This document shows positions 21,229-27,771 of a DNA stretch of 32,260 nt, one piece after another (the stretch's first letter is position 1; each line of letters begins with the position of its first letter). Position numbers and translations under genes: made by a program. The DNA comes from an uncultured Faecalibacterium sp. Lineage in GTDB: Bacteria > Bacillota > Clostridia > Oscillospirales > Ruminococcaceae. The stretch covers positions 1 through 32,260 of the forward strand of contig CAKSZS010000028.1 of the NCBI GenBank assembly GCA_934525845.1, read 5' to 3'. The notes below the pieces were generated by a model. It was given only the letters and a program-made list of their open reading frames with translations, did no database searches and was not told the origin of the DNA.

Positions 21229-21992
21229 GCATCAATGAGGTGCGCTATCTGCCGGAATGCGGCAGCACCAACGCGTATGTGAAAGAGCATTTTGAAGAGT
21301 TCGGCCCGGTGGCGGGCGTCTACACCCAGAACCAGACCGCCGGGCGGGGCCGTCTGGGCCGCAGCTGGGTGAACGCCGAGGGCAAGGCTCTGTACTATAC
21401 GGCAGCCATCCGGGAACCGCTGGCCCAGCCTTCCACCCTGCCGCTGCTGGCCAGCCTTGCGGTGCGGCGGCAGCTGCAGCTGCGCTACGGCGTGGACTGC
21501 CAGATCAAGTGGCCCAACGACCTGCTGCTGAACGGCAAAAAGATCGTGGGCATCCTCTGCGAAGGCGTGAGCTACGGTTACCAGCAGCAGGGGCGCGGCA
21601 TCCTGTGCGGCATCGGCATCAACCTGGCCCAGCCCCAGAGCTACTTCGACGCCGCCGGCCTGCCCAACGGCACCTCGCTGGCCCTGCAGGGAGCCAAGGT
21701 CGATCTGGACACCGACCCTGCCTGGCTGGCCGAGGGGCTGACGGACTTCGGCTTTGACCGCAATCTGTACACCTTTGCCCGGGACGGCTTTGCGCCCTTC
21801 CGGGAGGAATACAAGGCCGCCTGCGTCAACCTGGGACGCCGGGTCACCTTCGATCTGCCGGAGGGCGGGCAGGGCGCCGGAGAGGCCATCGACGTGGACG
21901 AAGAGGGCCGTCTGGTGGTGCGCACCGACGGCGGCGAGCAGCACGTCTTCACCGGCGAAGTTTCGGTGCACGGCATTTACGGCGCCGTATAA
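21225..21992 (+). CDS. birA: Biotin--[acetyl-CoA-carboxylase] ligase
   Basis: 255 aa. Joins biotin to the lysine of carboxyl-carrier domains through biotinyl-AMP. Ligase motifs: GSTN (13-16), QTAGRGRLGRSW with the biotinyl-AMP loop GRGRLG (40-45), and IKWPNDLLLNGKKIVGIL (about 90-107) containing the catalytic lysines; a C-terminal SH3-like domain (about 205-255) follows. There is no N-terminal helix-turn-helix, so it is a monofunctional class I enzyme and does not repress biotin genes. Start overlaps the preceding stop (ATGA). Confidence 0.94.
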   Translation: MSINEVRYLPECGSTNAYVKEHFEEFGPVAGVYTQNQTAGRGRLGRSWVNAEGKALYYTAAIREPLAQPSTLPLLASLAVRRQLQLRYGVDCQIKWPNDLLLNGKKIVGILCEGVSYGYQQQGRGILCGIGINLAQPQSYFDAAGLPNGTSLALQGAKVDLDTDPAWLAEGLTDFGFDRNLYTFARDGFAPFREEYKAACVNLGRRVTFDLPEGGQGAGEAIDVDEEGRLVVRTDGGEQHVFTGEVSVHGIYGAV

Positions 21993-22002
21993 ATACCGCA
22001 AA

Positions 22003-22034
22003 AACGCCCCGGCACGAGCTTGTGCCGGGGCGTT
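22003..22034. terminator. Terminator between birA and the convergent carboxypeptidase
   Basis: Perfect 13 bp stem AACGCCCCGGCAC with its complement, 6-base loop. The T-run (TTTTTG) is on the leftward side. Confidence 0.85.
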
Positions 22035-22056
22035 CTGCATGGTATGATAAGGCTGG

Positions 22057-23340
22057 TCAGCGTCTGCGCACCCTGCGCCGACGGCCTGTCCGCAGGCTCC
22101 CGCCGCAGGCCAGGGTGCCTGCCCCCAGCACGGCCAGAATGACGGCCAGTGCGGCGAGCAGCAGCAGGGTGGCCTTGCCGTCGGTGCGGAAATCGGAGAC
22201 GTAGGCCCGATGGGTCACCAGATCCACGGTGCCCACCTCATATCCGTCCAGATAGACGGTGGCGGTGCCGATCTTCTGTCCCTCTTTCACGGTGGCGGAA
22301 ACGCTTTCCGGCAGGTCGAAGGAGTAGGTCACCAGATCGCTTTCATGGCCGTATCCGCTCACCGGGGCAGCGGCATACAGCTCCGCTTCCGGTTCGGCGC
22401 GGCATTTGGTCAGATCCACGGTGGTCAGCACGGTTTCGGTATCCACCAGCGGCCGGTCTGCAAAGCTGACAAAGGCCCAGTCGAACAGGGCATCGAATTC
22501 GTTGTACAGGTGCTCTGCAGTGTCGCTGCCCAGAACCACCAGGCCATAGGTGTGGCCGTCCTGCTGGGCAAAGGCCACGGCACAGCGGCCCGCCAGGGTG
22601 GTGAAGCCGCTCTTGACGCACCGGACGTAACTGCGGTAGGTGCTGCTGCCGGTGTCCAGCAGGGGATTGGCCGCGGCGATGCTCCGCTCTTCCTTGTGCA
22701 GGTTGGTTGCCGGCAGGGTATAGGCTCCGGCGGATAGTACCTGCACCAGCGTCTCGTTGCCATAGCAGGCTGCGGCGATCTTGGCCATATCCTCCGCAGA
22801 GGCCACATTGCCGTAATCGTACAGACCATGGACGCAGGTAAAGGTGGTTCTGGTACAGCCCAGCTCTGCGGCACGGGTGTTCATCTGCTGCAGGAACGCT
22901 CCCAGACTGCCGCCCACATCCCAGGCGATGACGCTGGCAGCATCGTTGGCGCTGCTTACCAGCATGGCATACAGCAGATCGATGCGGCGCACCGTCTCGC
23001 CGATGCGCAGGCCCACGGTGGTGCCGTTGGCGTTCTGGATGTCCTTGAACTCCTGGGTCAGGTCTGCGGGCACGGTCACGGTACCGTTCAGGTCTTTGCC
23101 GCTTTCCAGCAGCAGCAGCGCCGTCATCATCTTGGTCAGGCTGGCCACATAGGAAGGCTGGTCTGCATTCTGTTCCAGAAGGGTCTTGCCGGTGTCTGCG
23201 TTGAACAGATACACGGCCTCGGTGTCACGGGCCGTCTGGATGGGCATGGGGTAGGCCGCAGATCCGGCCAGTGCCGTGCCTGCGGCAAACACCAGCGTCA
23301 GGAACAGCGCCGCCGCCCGGCGCAAGCGGGATGATGCCAT
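22057..23340 (-). CDS. dacF: D-alanyl-D-alanine carboxypeptidase (PBP5/DacF type), membrane-anchored
   Basis: 427 aa serine carboxypeptidase that trims the terminal D-Ala of peptidoglycan stem peptides outside the membrane. N-terminal signal sequence (RRAAALFLTLVFAAGTALA), catalytic S67-LT-K70, S130-A-N132 and K243-S-G245 triads, then a beta-rich C-terminal domain (about 285-385) and a final hydrophobic helix with a strongly basic tail (GRRRRVRRR) that anchors it. RBS GAGGAGGAA precedes ATG. It lies 24 bases after a shorter paralogue, so both are likely co-transcribed. Its ribosome site is perfectly complementary over ten bases to the C-rich stretch of the two small RNAs in this window. Confidence 0.93.
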   Translation of the reverse strand: MASSRLRRAAALFLTLVFAAGTALAGSAAYPMPIQTARDTEAVYLFNADTGKTLLEQNADQPSYVASLTKMMTALLLLESGKDLNGTVTVPADLTQEFKDIQNANGTTVGLRIGETVRRIDLLYAMLVSSANDAASVIAWDVGGSLGAFLQQMNTRAAELGCTRTTFTCVHGLYDYGNVASAEDMAKIAAACYGNETLVQVLSAGAYTLPATNLHKEERSIAAANPLLDTGSSTYRSYVRCVKSGFTTLAGRCAVAFAQQDGHTYGLVVLGSDTAEHLYNEFDALFDWAFVSFADRPLVDTETVLTTVDLTKCRAEPEAELYAAAPVSGYGHESDLVTYSFDLPESVSATVKEGQKIGTATVYLDGYEVGTVDLVTHRAYVSDFRTDGKATLLLLAALAVILAVLGAGTLACGGSLRTGRRRRVRRR

Positions 23341-23364
23341 AAACAGTTCCTCCTCATCGTAGGT

Positions 23365-24318
23365 TTATCCGAACAGGAAACTCCAGAGCCGCTCCATCTG
23401 GCTTACAGACGGCATCTGCGGGGTGCCTCCCATCAGCTCCGGATTCGTGAACGCCCAGTCGAACAGGGCTGCTGCTTCCTTGAAGATGTTCGCGCTGTCC
23501 GACCCCAGGATGACAAGGCCGAAGGTGCGGCCGCCCTGTGCGGCAATGGTCACAAAGCAGCGTCCCGCCTGGGTGGTGAACCCGGTCTTCATGCCCTGTG
23601 CATAGCTGCGGTATGTATCGGTTCCCTCGGTCAGCAGCTTATTGGTGGTGCGGAGAGTGCGCGCCCCGCTTTTGTTGGTGGCCGGAATGGTATAGCTGAC
23701 CGTATTGGCGACCTGCATATAGGTCTTGTTCTCATAGCAGGCTGCCGCAATCTTGGCCAGATCCCGGGCTGTGGAGAAGTTGTTGGTGTCGTACAGGCCG
23801 TGCGCACAGGTAAAATGCGTGTTGGTGCAGCCCAGCGCCCTGGCCCGGGCGTTCATCTGCTCTGCAAAAGCGGTCAGGTCGCCGCCCGCCACATCACTGG
23901 CGATGGCACTGGCGGCATCGTTGGAGCTGGGCACCAGCATGGCGTATAGAAGATCGATGCGCCGGATCTGTTCCCCGGCCTGCAGGCCGATGGTATGCCC
24001 TTGGTTGGCGCGGATCCTCTGGAACTCCGGGGTCAGGCTGTCCGGGATCGTGATGGTCTCGTTCAGGTCCTTGCCGCTTTCCAGCAGCAGCAGCGCCGTC
24101 ATCATCTTGGTCACGCTGGCAATGCAGCGGGGCGTATCCGCATTCTGTTCCAGAATGGTCTCCCCGGTGTCCACATTGAACAGGTAGACCGATTCGGCAG
24201 AATAGGCCGTCTGGATGGGCATCTCATAAGCAGCCAGGCAGGGCAGCACGACCGCAATGGCCAGAACCGCCGTCAGCAGCAGCGCTGTGACCCGGCAGAA
24301 GACAGATTTTTTGTGCAT
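23365..24318 (-). CDS. D-alanyl-D-alanine carboxypeptidase, short paralogue
   Basis: 317 aa. Same catalytic layout as its downstream neighbour: S68-VT-K71, S131-S-N133, K244-T-G246, after a signal-like N-terminus (VTALLLTAVLAIAVVLPCLA). It stops after the penicillin-binding domain plus a short tail and lacks the C-terminal beta domain and anchor, so it is either secreted or held by its N-terminal segment. Long identical stretches with the neighbouring gene, including about 40 identical bases around the SxxK region, show tandem duplication or gene conversion. RBS AGGAGGAAG. Confidence 0.92.
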   Translation of the reverse strand: MHKKSVFCRVTALLLTAVLAIAVVLPCLAAYEMPIQTAYSAESVYLFNVDTGETILEQNADTPRCIASVTKMMTALLLLESGKDLNETITIPDSLTPEFQRIRANQGHTIGLQAGEQIRRIDLLYAMLVPSSNDAASAIASDVAGGDLTAFAEQMNARARALGCTNTHFTCAHGLYDTNNFSTARDLAKIAAACYENKTYMQVANTVSYTIPATNKSGARTLRTTNKLLTEGTDTYRSYAQGMKTGFTTQAGRCFVTIAAQGGRTFGLVILGSDSANIFKEAAALFDWAFTNPELMGGTPQMPSVSQMERLWSFLFG

Positions 24319-24403
24319 TTGTACGCTTCCTCCTGAAGTTTTCGCTTCCTACACTATTAAGAATACCATAAACGAACCAAAAGAGAAAGGTGGTTTTTCA
24401 ACA

Positions 24404-24925
24404 ATGTTCTTGACCTTTGGTGGAAAAACGCCCCGGGATGCCGGGGCAGCCTTTGTAGCGCCCAACGCCACGGTACAGGGGGATGTCCTTCTGCAGCCGG
24501 GTGCCACGGTGTGGTACGGAGCTGTCCTGCGGGGCGATGACGGCACCCTGACCATCGGCGAAAACAGCAACGTACAGGACAATGCGGTGCTTCACTGCGA
24601 TGTGGGCGGTGCGGTGACGCTGGGCCGAAACGTAACGGTCGGCCACAGTGCGCTGGTGCATGGCTGCACTGTGGGGGACGGCAGCCTCATCGGGATGCAC
24701 GCCACCCTGCTGAATCACTGCGTCGTGGGCCGGAACTGCATCATCGGGGCCGGGGCACTGGTTCCGGAAGGCATGGTCATCCCGGACAATTCGGTGGCCG
24801 TGGGCGTCCCCGCCCGGGTCATCAAGCAGGTGACGCCGGAACAGATCGCTGCCAGTCTGCGCAATGCCGCCCATTATGTGGAGCACGGCCGTCTGCACGC
24901 CGCCGAGCTGAAAAAGCAGGCGTAA
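24404..24925 (+). CDS. Gamma-carbonic-anhydrase-like hexapeptide-repeat protein
   Basis: 173 aa left-handed beta-helix protein of the YrdA/PaaY/gamma-CA family. Hexapeptide repeats run from about residue 15 to 130 (VAPNATVQGDVLLQPGATVWYGAVLRGDD). The three metal-binding histidines are seen as LHCD and VGHSALVHGC (about 64, 81 and 86), so a metal site is likely; carbonic anhydrase activity is proved for few members. The ATG after AAAGGTGG is used; the open frame extends upstream into the divergent carboxypeptidase promoter region. It is divergent from the carboxypeptidases and stands alone. Confidence 0.87.
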   Translation: MFLTFGGKTPRDAGAAFVAPNATVQGDVLLQPGATVWYGAVLRGDDGTLTIGENSNVQDNAVLHCDVGGAVTLGRNVTVGHSALVHGCTVGDGSLIGMHATLLNHCVVGRNCIIGAGALVPEGMVIPDNSVAVGVPARVIKQVTPEQIAASLRNAAHYVEHGRLHAAELKKQA

Positions 24926-24986
24926 ACCCGTTGTTTTTTCGCGGCAAAAACTTTTTCTGTTTTTTCGAATTTTTCACAAAAATATA

Positions 24987-25015
24987 ATGACTTTTTTCCG
25001 AAAATCGGTTATACT
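24987..25015 (+). promoter_or_regulatory. Promoter of small RNA copy A
   Basis: ATGACT (24987-24992), 17 bp, TATACT (25010-25015). Predicted start about 25022, right at the first paired base of the RNA. Confidence 0.6.
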
Positions 25016-25021
25016 AAGTTT

Positions 25022-25146
25022 CGTAGAGGATGCGGGGCCGCAACCGCCCTTCTACACATGATTCCTCCTCACACCAAAGCAATACCCCAAACAGGAACCC
25101 CCTCCGGTGTACCGCAAGCGCCGGAGGGGGTTCCTGTTTTCTTTTC
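25022..25146 (+). ncRNA. Small RNA, copy A of an unnamed family
   Basis: About 125 nt. A 5' stem GTAGAGG (25023-25029) pairs with CTTCTAC (25049-25055) around the core GCGGGGCCGCAACCG; then an unpaired stretch ACATGATTCCTCCTCACACC ending in AAAGCAATA; then a 19 bp GC-rich terminator with T-run. The second copy at 29713-29833 shares core and unpaired stretch almost exactly, while the stem differs by compensating changes (CATGGGAA/TTCCCGTG). UUCCUCCUC is complementary to strong Shine-Dalgarno sequences, so a translation-regulating sRNA is plausible. I do not recognise it as 6S, SRP, tmRNA or RNase P RNA. Confidence 0.7.
25089..25145 (+). terminator. Terminator of small RNA copy A
   Basis: Stem of 19 bp from 25089-25107 with 25121-25139 (AACAGGAACCCCCTCCGG and complement), 13-base loop, then TTTTCTTTT. 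Confidence 0.9.
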
Positions 25147-25161
25147 TGCAAAGCGGGAGAT

Positions 25162-26133
25162 TCACTGCCCCGCCGGCCCAAGCTTTGCGGCAAGCACCGC
25201 CAGCGTGATCTTCGGGTTGCTGTTGCCGTTCAGGTTCCGGATGGCGCTTTCGGCCAGGCGCAGCGCCCGCTGTGCCTCCCGCCCCTGCAGCGGAGCGTGG
25301 GAGCTGCCGCGCAGGCCTGCCGCGGCAACGGCACGGAAATCCGTGAGCAGCGCAGCGGCACCCGCCCGGTCTTTTTCATAGCCTGCCAGCAGCACGGCCG
25401 CGGCATAGCTGTCCCGGGCTGCGGCATCCCGGGCAAGTTCCATTGCCTTTTCCACCTGCGCCATCCGGGCTTCATCCCGCGCTGCCGCCAGCACGGTACC
25501 GATGTGGCCGTCGAACAGTTCGCTGTACAGGGCAGCGGCTTTTTTCTCCACGCCCTGTGCGGTGCAGTAGCGGGCGCAGTCGGCGGGGGAGACCGGCGCC
25601 ACCGCAAAGCTGACGCAGCGGCTCCGGATGGTGGGCAGCACACTGGCCAGCGAATCCGCCGTGAGCAGGAACAGCACCCCTTCCGGCGGCTCCTCCATGA
25701 CCTTCAGCAGGGCGTTGGCGGACTCCTCATTCATCCGCTCCACATGATACAGCAGCACTGCGCGTCCCTCGGCAGACAGACTGGTGTTGAAAATTTCACT
25801 GCGCATGGCCGTGACCTGACCCACCAGATATTTGCCTCCGCTGCCCATGCCGGTGACCGAAATGGCCTCCCGCACGATGCCGGTCTCGATCTGGCCGCTG
25901 TCACGCTTGCCGGCCTTGGCCACGGCGCGGCAGCATTCGCCCCGCAGCATGGCTTCTGCCGGTGCACCTCCGGCAGGGTACAAATAATCCGCCGCGATGC
26001 AGCGGGCCGCAAACCCCGCTCCCAGGCCGGCTTCTCCCACCAGCAGCACGCTGTGGGTCAGCCGACGGGACGCCAGCATCTGCCGCACGCTGGCCTTCAG
26101 TTCTGCATTGCCTTCCATTCGGTCCAGCATCAT
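25162..26133 (-). CDS. holB: DNA polymerase III delta' subunit
   Basis: 323 aa AAA+ clamp-loader subunit. N-terminal fold with a degenerate P-loop GEAGLGAG (delta' does not bind ATP productively), the partner sequence LLYHVERMNEESANALLKVMEEPPEGVLFLL (sensor/Walker B-like region, about 120-150), and the SRC arginine finger motif (LPTIRSRCVSF, about 165). The zinc-binding cysteines normally found around residue 50-70 are reduced to a pair (GECCRAV), a departure from the family. Start: first of two adjacent ATGs after AAAAGGAGC. It faces small RNA A, whose terminator hairpin ends 15 bases from the holB stop. Confidence 0.88.
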   Translation of the reverse strand: MMLDRMEGNAELKASVRQMLASRRLTHSVLLVGEAGLGAGFAARCIAADYLYPAGGAPAEAMLRGECCRAVAKAGKRDSGQIETGIVREAISVTGMGSGGKYLVGQVTAMRSEIFNTSLSAEGRAVLLYHVERMNEESANALLKVMEEPPEGVLFLLTADSLASVLPTIRSRCVSFAVAPVSPADCARYCTAQGVEKKAAALYSELFDGHIGTVLAAARDEARMAQVEKAMELARDAAARDSYAAAVLLAGYEKDRAGAAALLTDFRAVAAAGLRGSSHAPLQGREAQRALRLAESAIRNLNGNSNPKITLAVLAAKLGPAGQ

Positions 26134-26177
26134 AAGAATGGCTGCTCCTTTTCTGTGTTGTTTCGCTGTTACCCCAG

Positions 26178-26300
26178 CCAGTGGGCCGGGAGTTTCTCTG
26201 AGGACCGTCCGCTGGGGTGGGACCCTGTTGCCCGTAGGGCAATAGGGCGGGCGATGGAATGGCCCGATTCGTGTCCGAAGAGAAGCTCCCGGCACGCTGG
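26178..26300. repeat. Long inverted repeat between holB and the rhomboid-like gene
   Basis: 22 bp arms (26178-26199 and 26279-26300) match with three transitions that keep G-U pairing, enclosing about 80 bp that itself contains CCCTGTTGCCC-GTA-GGGCAATAGGG (26223-26247). The block would fold as one long hairpin with a nested hairpin. No coding sequence. Confidence 0.5.
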
Positions 26301-26356
26301 CCCTGTTGCAACGCGCGGTAAGGCAGGGGAACTCCCAACCCGCTTTCCAGGGTAGC

Positions 26357-27001
26357 TCATCTCCGGTTCTTCCGCTTCCACTGCTCGCGGCGGATCCAGG
26401 CCCGCACACTGCGGTAGGCCATGGGGCCGAAGAAGAGCCACACGTTCAGCATGGACAGCAGCAGGTTCAGCTTGCCCGGCAGCGACGCCCCCAGAAAGCT
26501 GAACACCCACAGCACCGCTGCAAAGAAGCCGAAATACTTCACCCGGATGGGGATGACGAAGAACAGCAGCACCTGCACCTCCGGATACAGCATGGCAAAG
26601 GCCAGCAGCAGGGAAAGGGAAAGGCAGTAGGTGCTGGCTGCACTGCTGGTGAGCAGGCAGGCCAGAACGGTGCCGAGCATACCGGTCAGGAAGTAGACCG
26701 TATAGCGGAAGTCGCCCCATTCCCGCTCCAGAGCCGTGCCCACGAACCAGGTAAAGTAGATGCCCAGCACAATGCTGAGGAGACTGCCGCCCGAGAAGGG
26801 GATAAAGACGAAGGTAATGATCCGCCAGATCTCACCGCTCAGCAAAAAATAGCGGTTCAGCCCCAGATAGCCGGTGACGGCAGCGTTGACGAACAGCTCG
26901 ATGGCAAAAACGAGGATCTGCCCCGCCACCAGAATGTTGGTCAGGTTGGGGATGCCGAAGCGGCCATACTTCCGCTCCAGCCGGTTGAGCCAGTTGTTCA
27001 T
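26357..27001 (-). CDS. Rhomboid-like membrane protein, probably catalytically inactive
   Basis: 214 aa, about six hydrophobic segments in a rhomboid/derlin-like layout: helix 1 ILVAGQILVFAIELFV, loop GEIWRIITFVFIP (the rhomboid WR motif), helix 2, LEREWGDFRYTVYFLTGMLGTVL, then LTSSAASTYCLSLSLLLAFAMLYPE where an active rhomboid would have GxSG, then IPIRVKYFGFF and a last helix before a basic tail. No GxSG serine and no HxxxN partner can be placed, so it is likely a pseudoprotease or TMEM115-like protein. RBS GGGAGG. Own promoter upstream (27049-27077). Confidence 0.75.
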   Translation of the reverse strand: MNNWLNRLERKYGRFGIPNLTNILVAGQILVFAIELFVNAAVTGYLGLNRYFLLSGEIWRIITFVFIPFSGGSLLSIVLGIYFTWFVGTALEREWGDFRYTVYFLTGMLGTVLACLLTSSAASTYCLSLSLLLAFAMLYPEVQVLLFFVIPIRVKYFGFFAAVLWVFSFLGASLPGKLNLLLSMLNVWLFFGPMAYRSVRAWIRREQWKRKNRR

Positions 27002-27048
27002 AAAAGGTTCCTCCCTTGCAGGATATTTTGCAGTGGGTCGATGTTGTT

Positions 27049-27077
27049 ATTGTACCATGATTGCGCAGGGCATTCAA
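27049..27077 (-). promoter_or_regulatory. Promoter of the rhomboid-like gene
   Basis: Minus strand TTGAAT (27077-27072), 17 bp, TACAAT (27054-27049). Confidence 0.7.
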
Positions 27078-27126
27078 GAAAATCCGGGCGCCGCGGGGCC
27101 GTGTGCAAAACTTCTCCGCGGCCGGG

Positions 27127-27548
27127 TGTTCCACAGCCGGACGGCATGGGAAAAAGCTGGTTTTACAACCAAAAAGAGTACAGTTTTTCCGTCCCGGACA
27201 GAACATTCCACTTTTTCCACCGGGTTTTCCACCGCTTTTGTGAAAAAGAATCCCGTTTTCCCACGGTGTTTTCCACTTTTTCCACCGGGTTTTCCACAGC
27301 AAAACCATGTCCGAGGTATACAAGACGTAAAGATACCCGTTCCTTTCTGGAAATTTGCAGGGGATTTTGTGGGCATTCTGCCTTTTATAAAAAAGGAAGT
27401 CGAGGCTTTTTCTTTGTTTTTTACAGGATGCAGCCAGACGGCCGTTGATTTCTTTCCAATTTGGAATGCACCGGGGCCTAGTTTTCCACAGCTCCTCCCC
27501 GCCGCTGTTTTCCTGTGGAAAACCAACTGAAACCGACAGTTTTCCACC
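27127..27548. other. Cluster of TTTTCCAC (DnaA-box-like) motifs
   Basis: In a gene-free stretch of about 570 bp, TTTTCCACA occurs at 27290-27298, 27482-27490 and, inverted, at 27514-27522; close variants are TGTTCCACA (27127), TTTTCCACC (27213, 27224, 27279 and 27540 regions) and TTTTCCACT (about 27269). The consensus DnaA box is TTATCCACA and TTTTCCACA is a common Firmicute variant. GTTTTCCACAG and CTGTGGAAAAC form an exact 11 bp inverted pair (27481-27523). A/T-rich runs lie at 27382-27425. Could be a DnaA-box cluster (origin-like, or a titration/regulatory site). dnaA is not here. Confidence 0.45.
27206..27297. repeat. 27-bp perfect direct repeat (iteron-like)
   Basis: 27206-27232 and 27271-27297 are identical, 65 bp apart, each holding three TTCCAC words (TTCCAC, TTTTTCCACC, GGGTTTTCCAC). 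They form the densest part of the TTTTCCAC cluster. Confidence 0.8.
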
Positions 27549-27649
27549 ACAGGCCGGCTGTCCCGCACAGACGGGGCGGTGCTTGTATTTCGGAAGCGGC
27601 TGCGCTACACGGGAAGCCGCAGAATCAACAAGAAACGAGGGGAATTTTT

Positions 27650-27730
27650 ATGCATATCGTCATCCGGCCCTACACCTGGGCCGACCTGCCCGCTCTGGTG
27701 GAGATCTTCCCTTATTACCATACACTGTAA
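27650..27730 (+). pseudogene. 26-codon GNAT acetyltransferase N-terminal remnant
   Basis: MHIVIRPYTWADLPALVEIF is typical of the first strand and helix of GNAT N-acetyltransferases, but the frame stops after 26 codons (…PYYHTL) and runs straight into a strong terminator. It keeps a good ribosome site (GAGGGGA). Most simply a truncated gene; a retained short peptide cannot be excluded. Confidence 0.5.
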
Positions 27731-27733
27731 CCA

Positions 27734-27767
27734 AAAAGACTCCCGCTGGATTCAGCGGGAGTCTTTT
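27734..27767. terminator. mgtE terminator (bidirectional)
   Basis: Perfect 15 bp stem AAAAGACTCCCGCTG with its complement and a 4-base loop, T-runs on both sides; five bases from the mgtE stop codon. Confidence 0.92.
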
Positions 27768-27771
27768 GCTG

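Noticed and set aside
25030..26355. Plus-strand frame across small RNA A and holB
   Set aside because: Its start lies inside the RNA and the rest is antisense to holB; no family resemblance.
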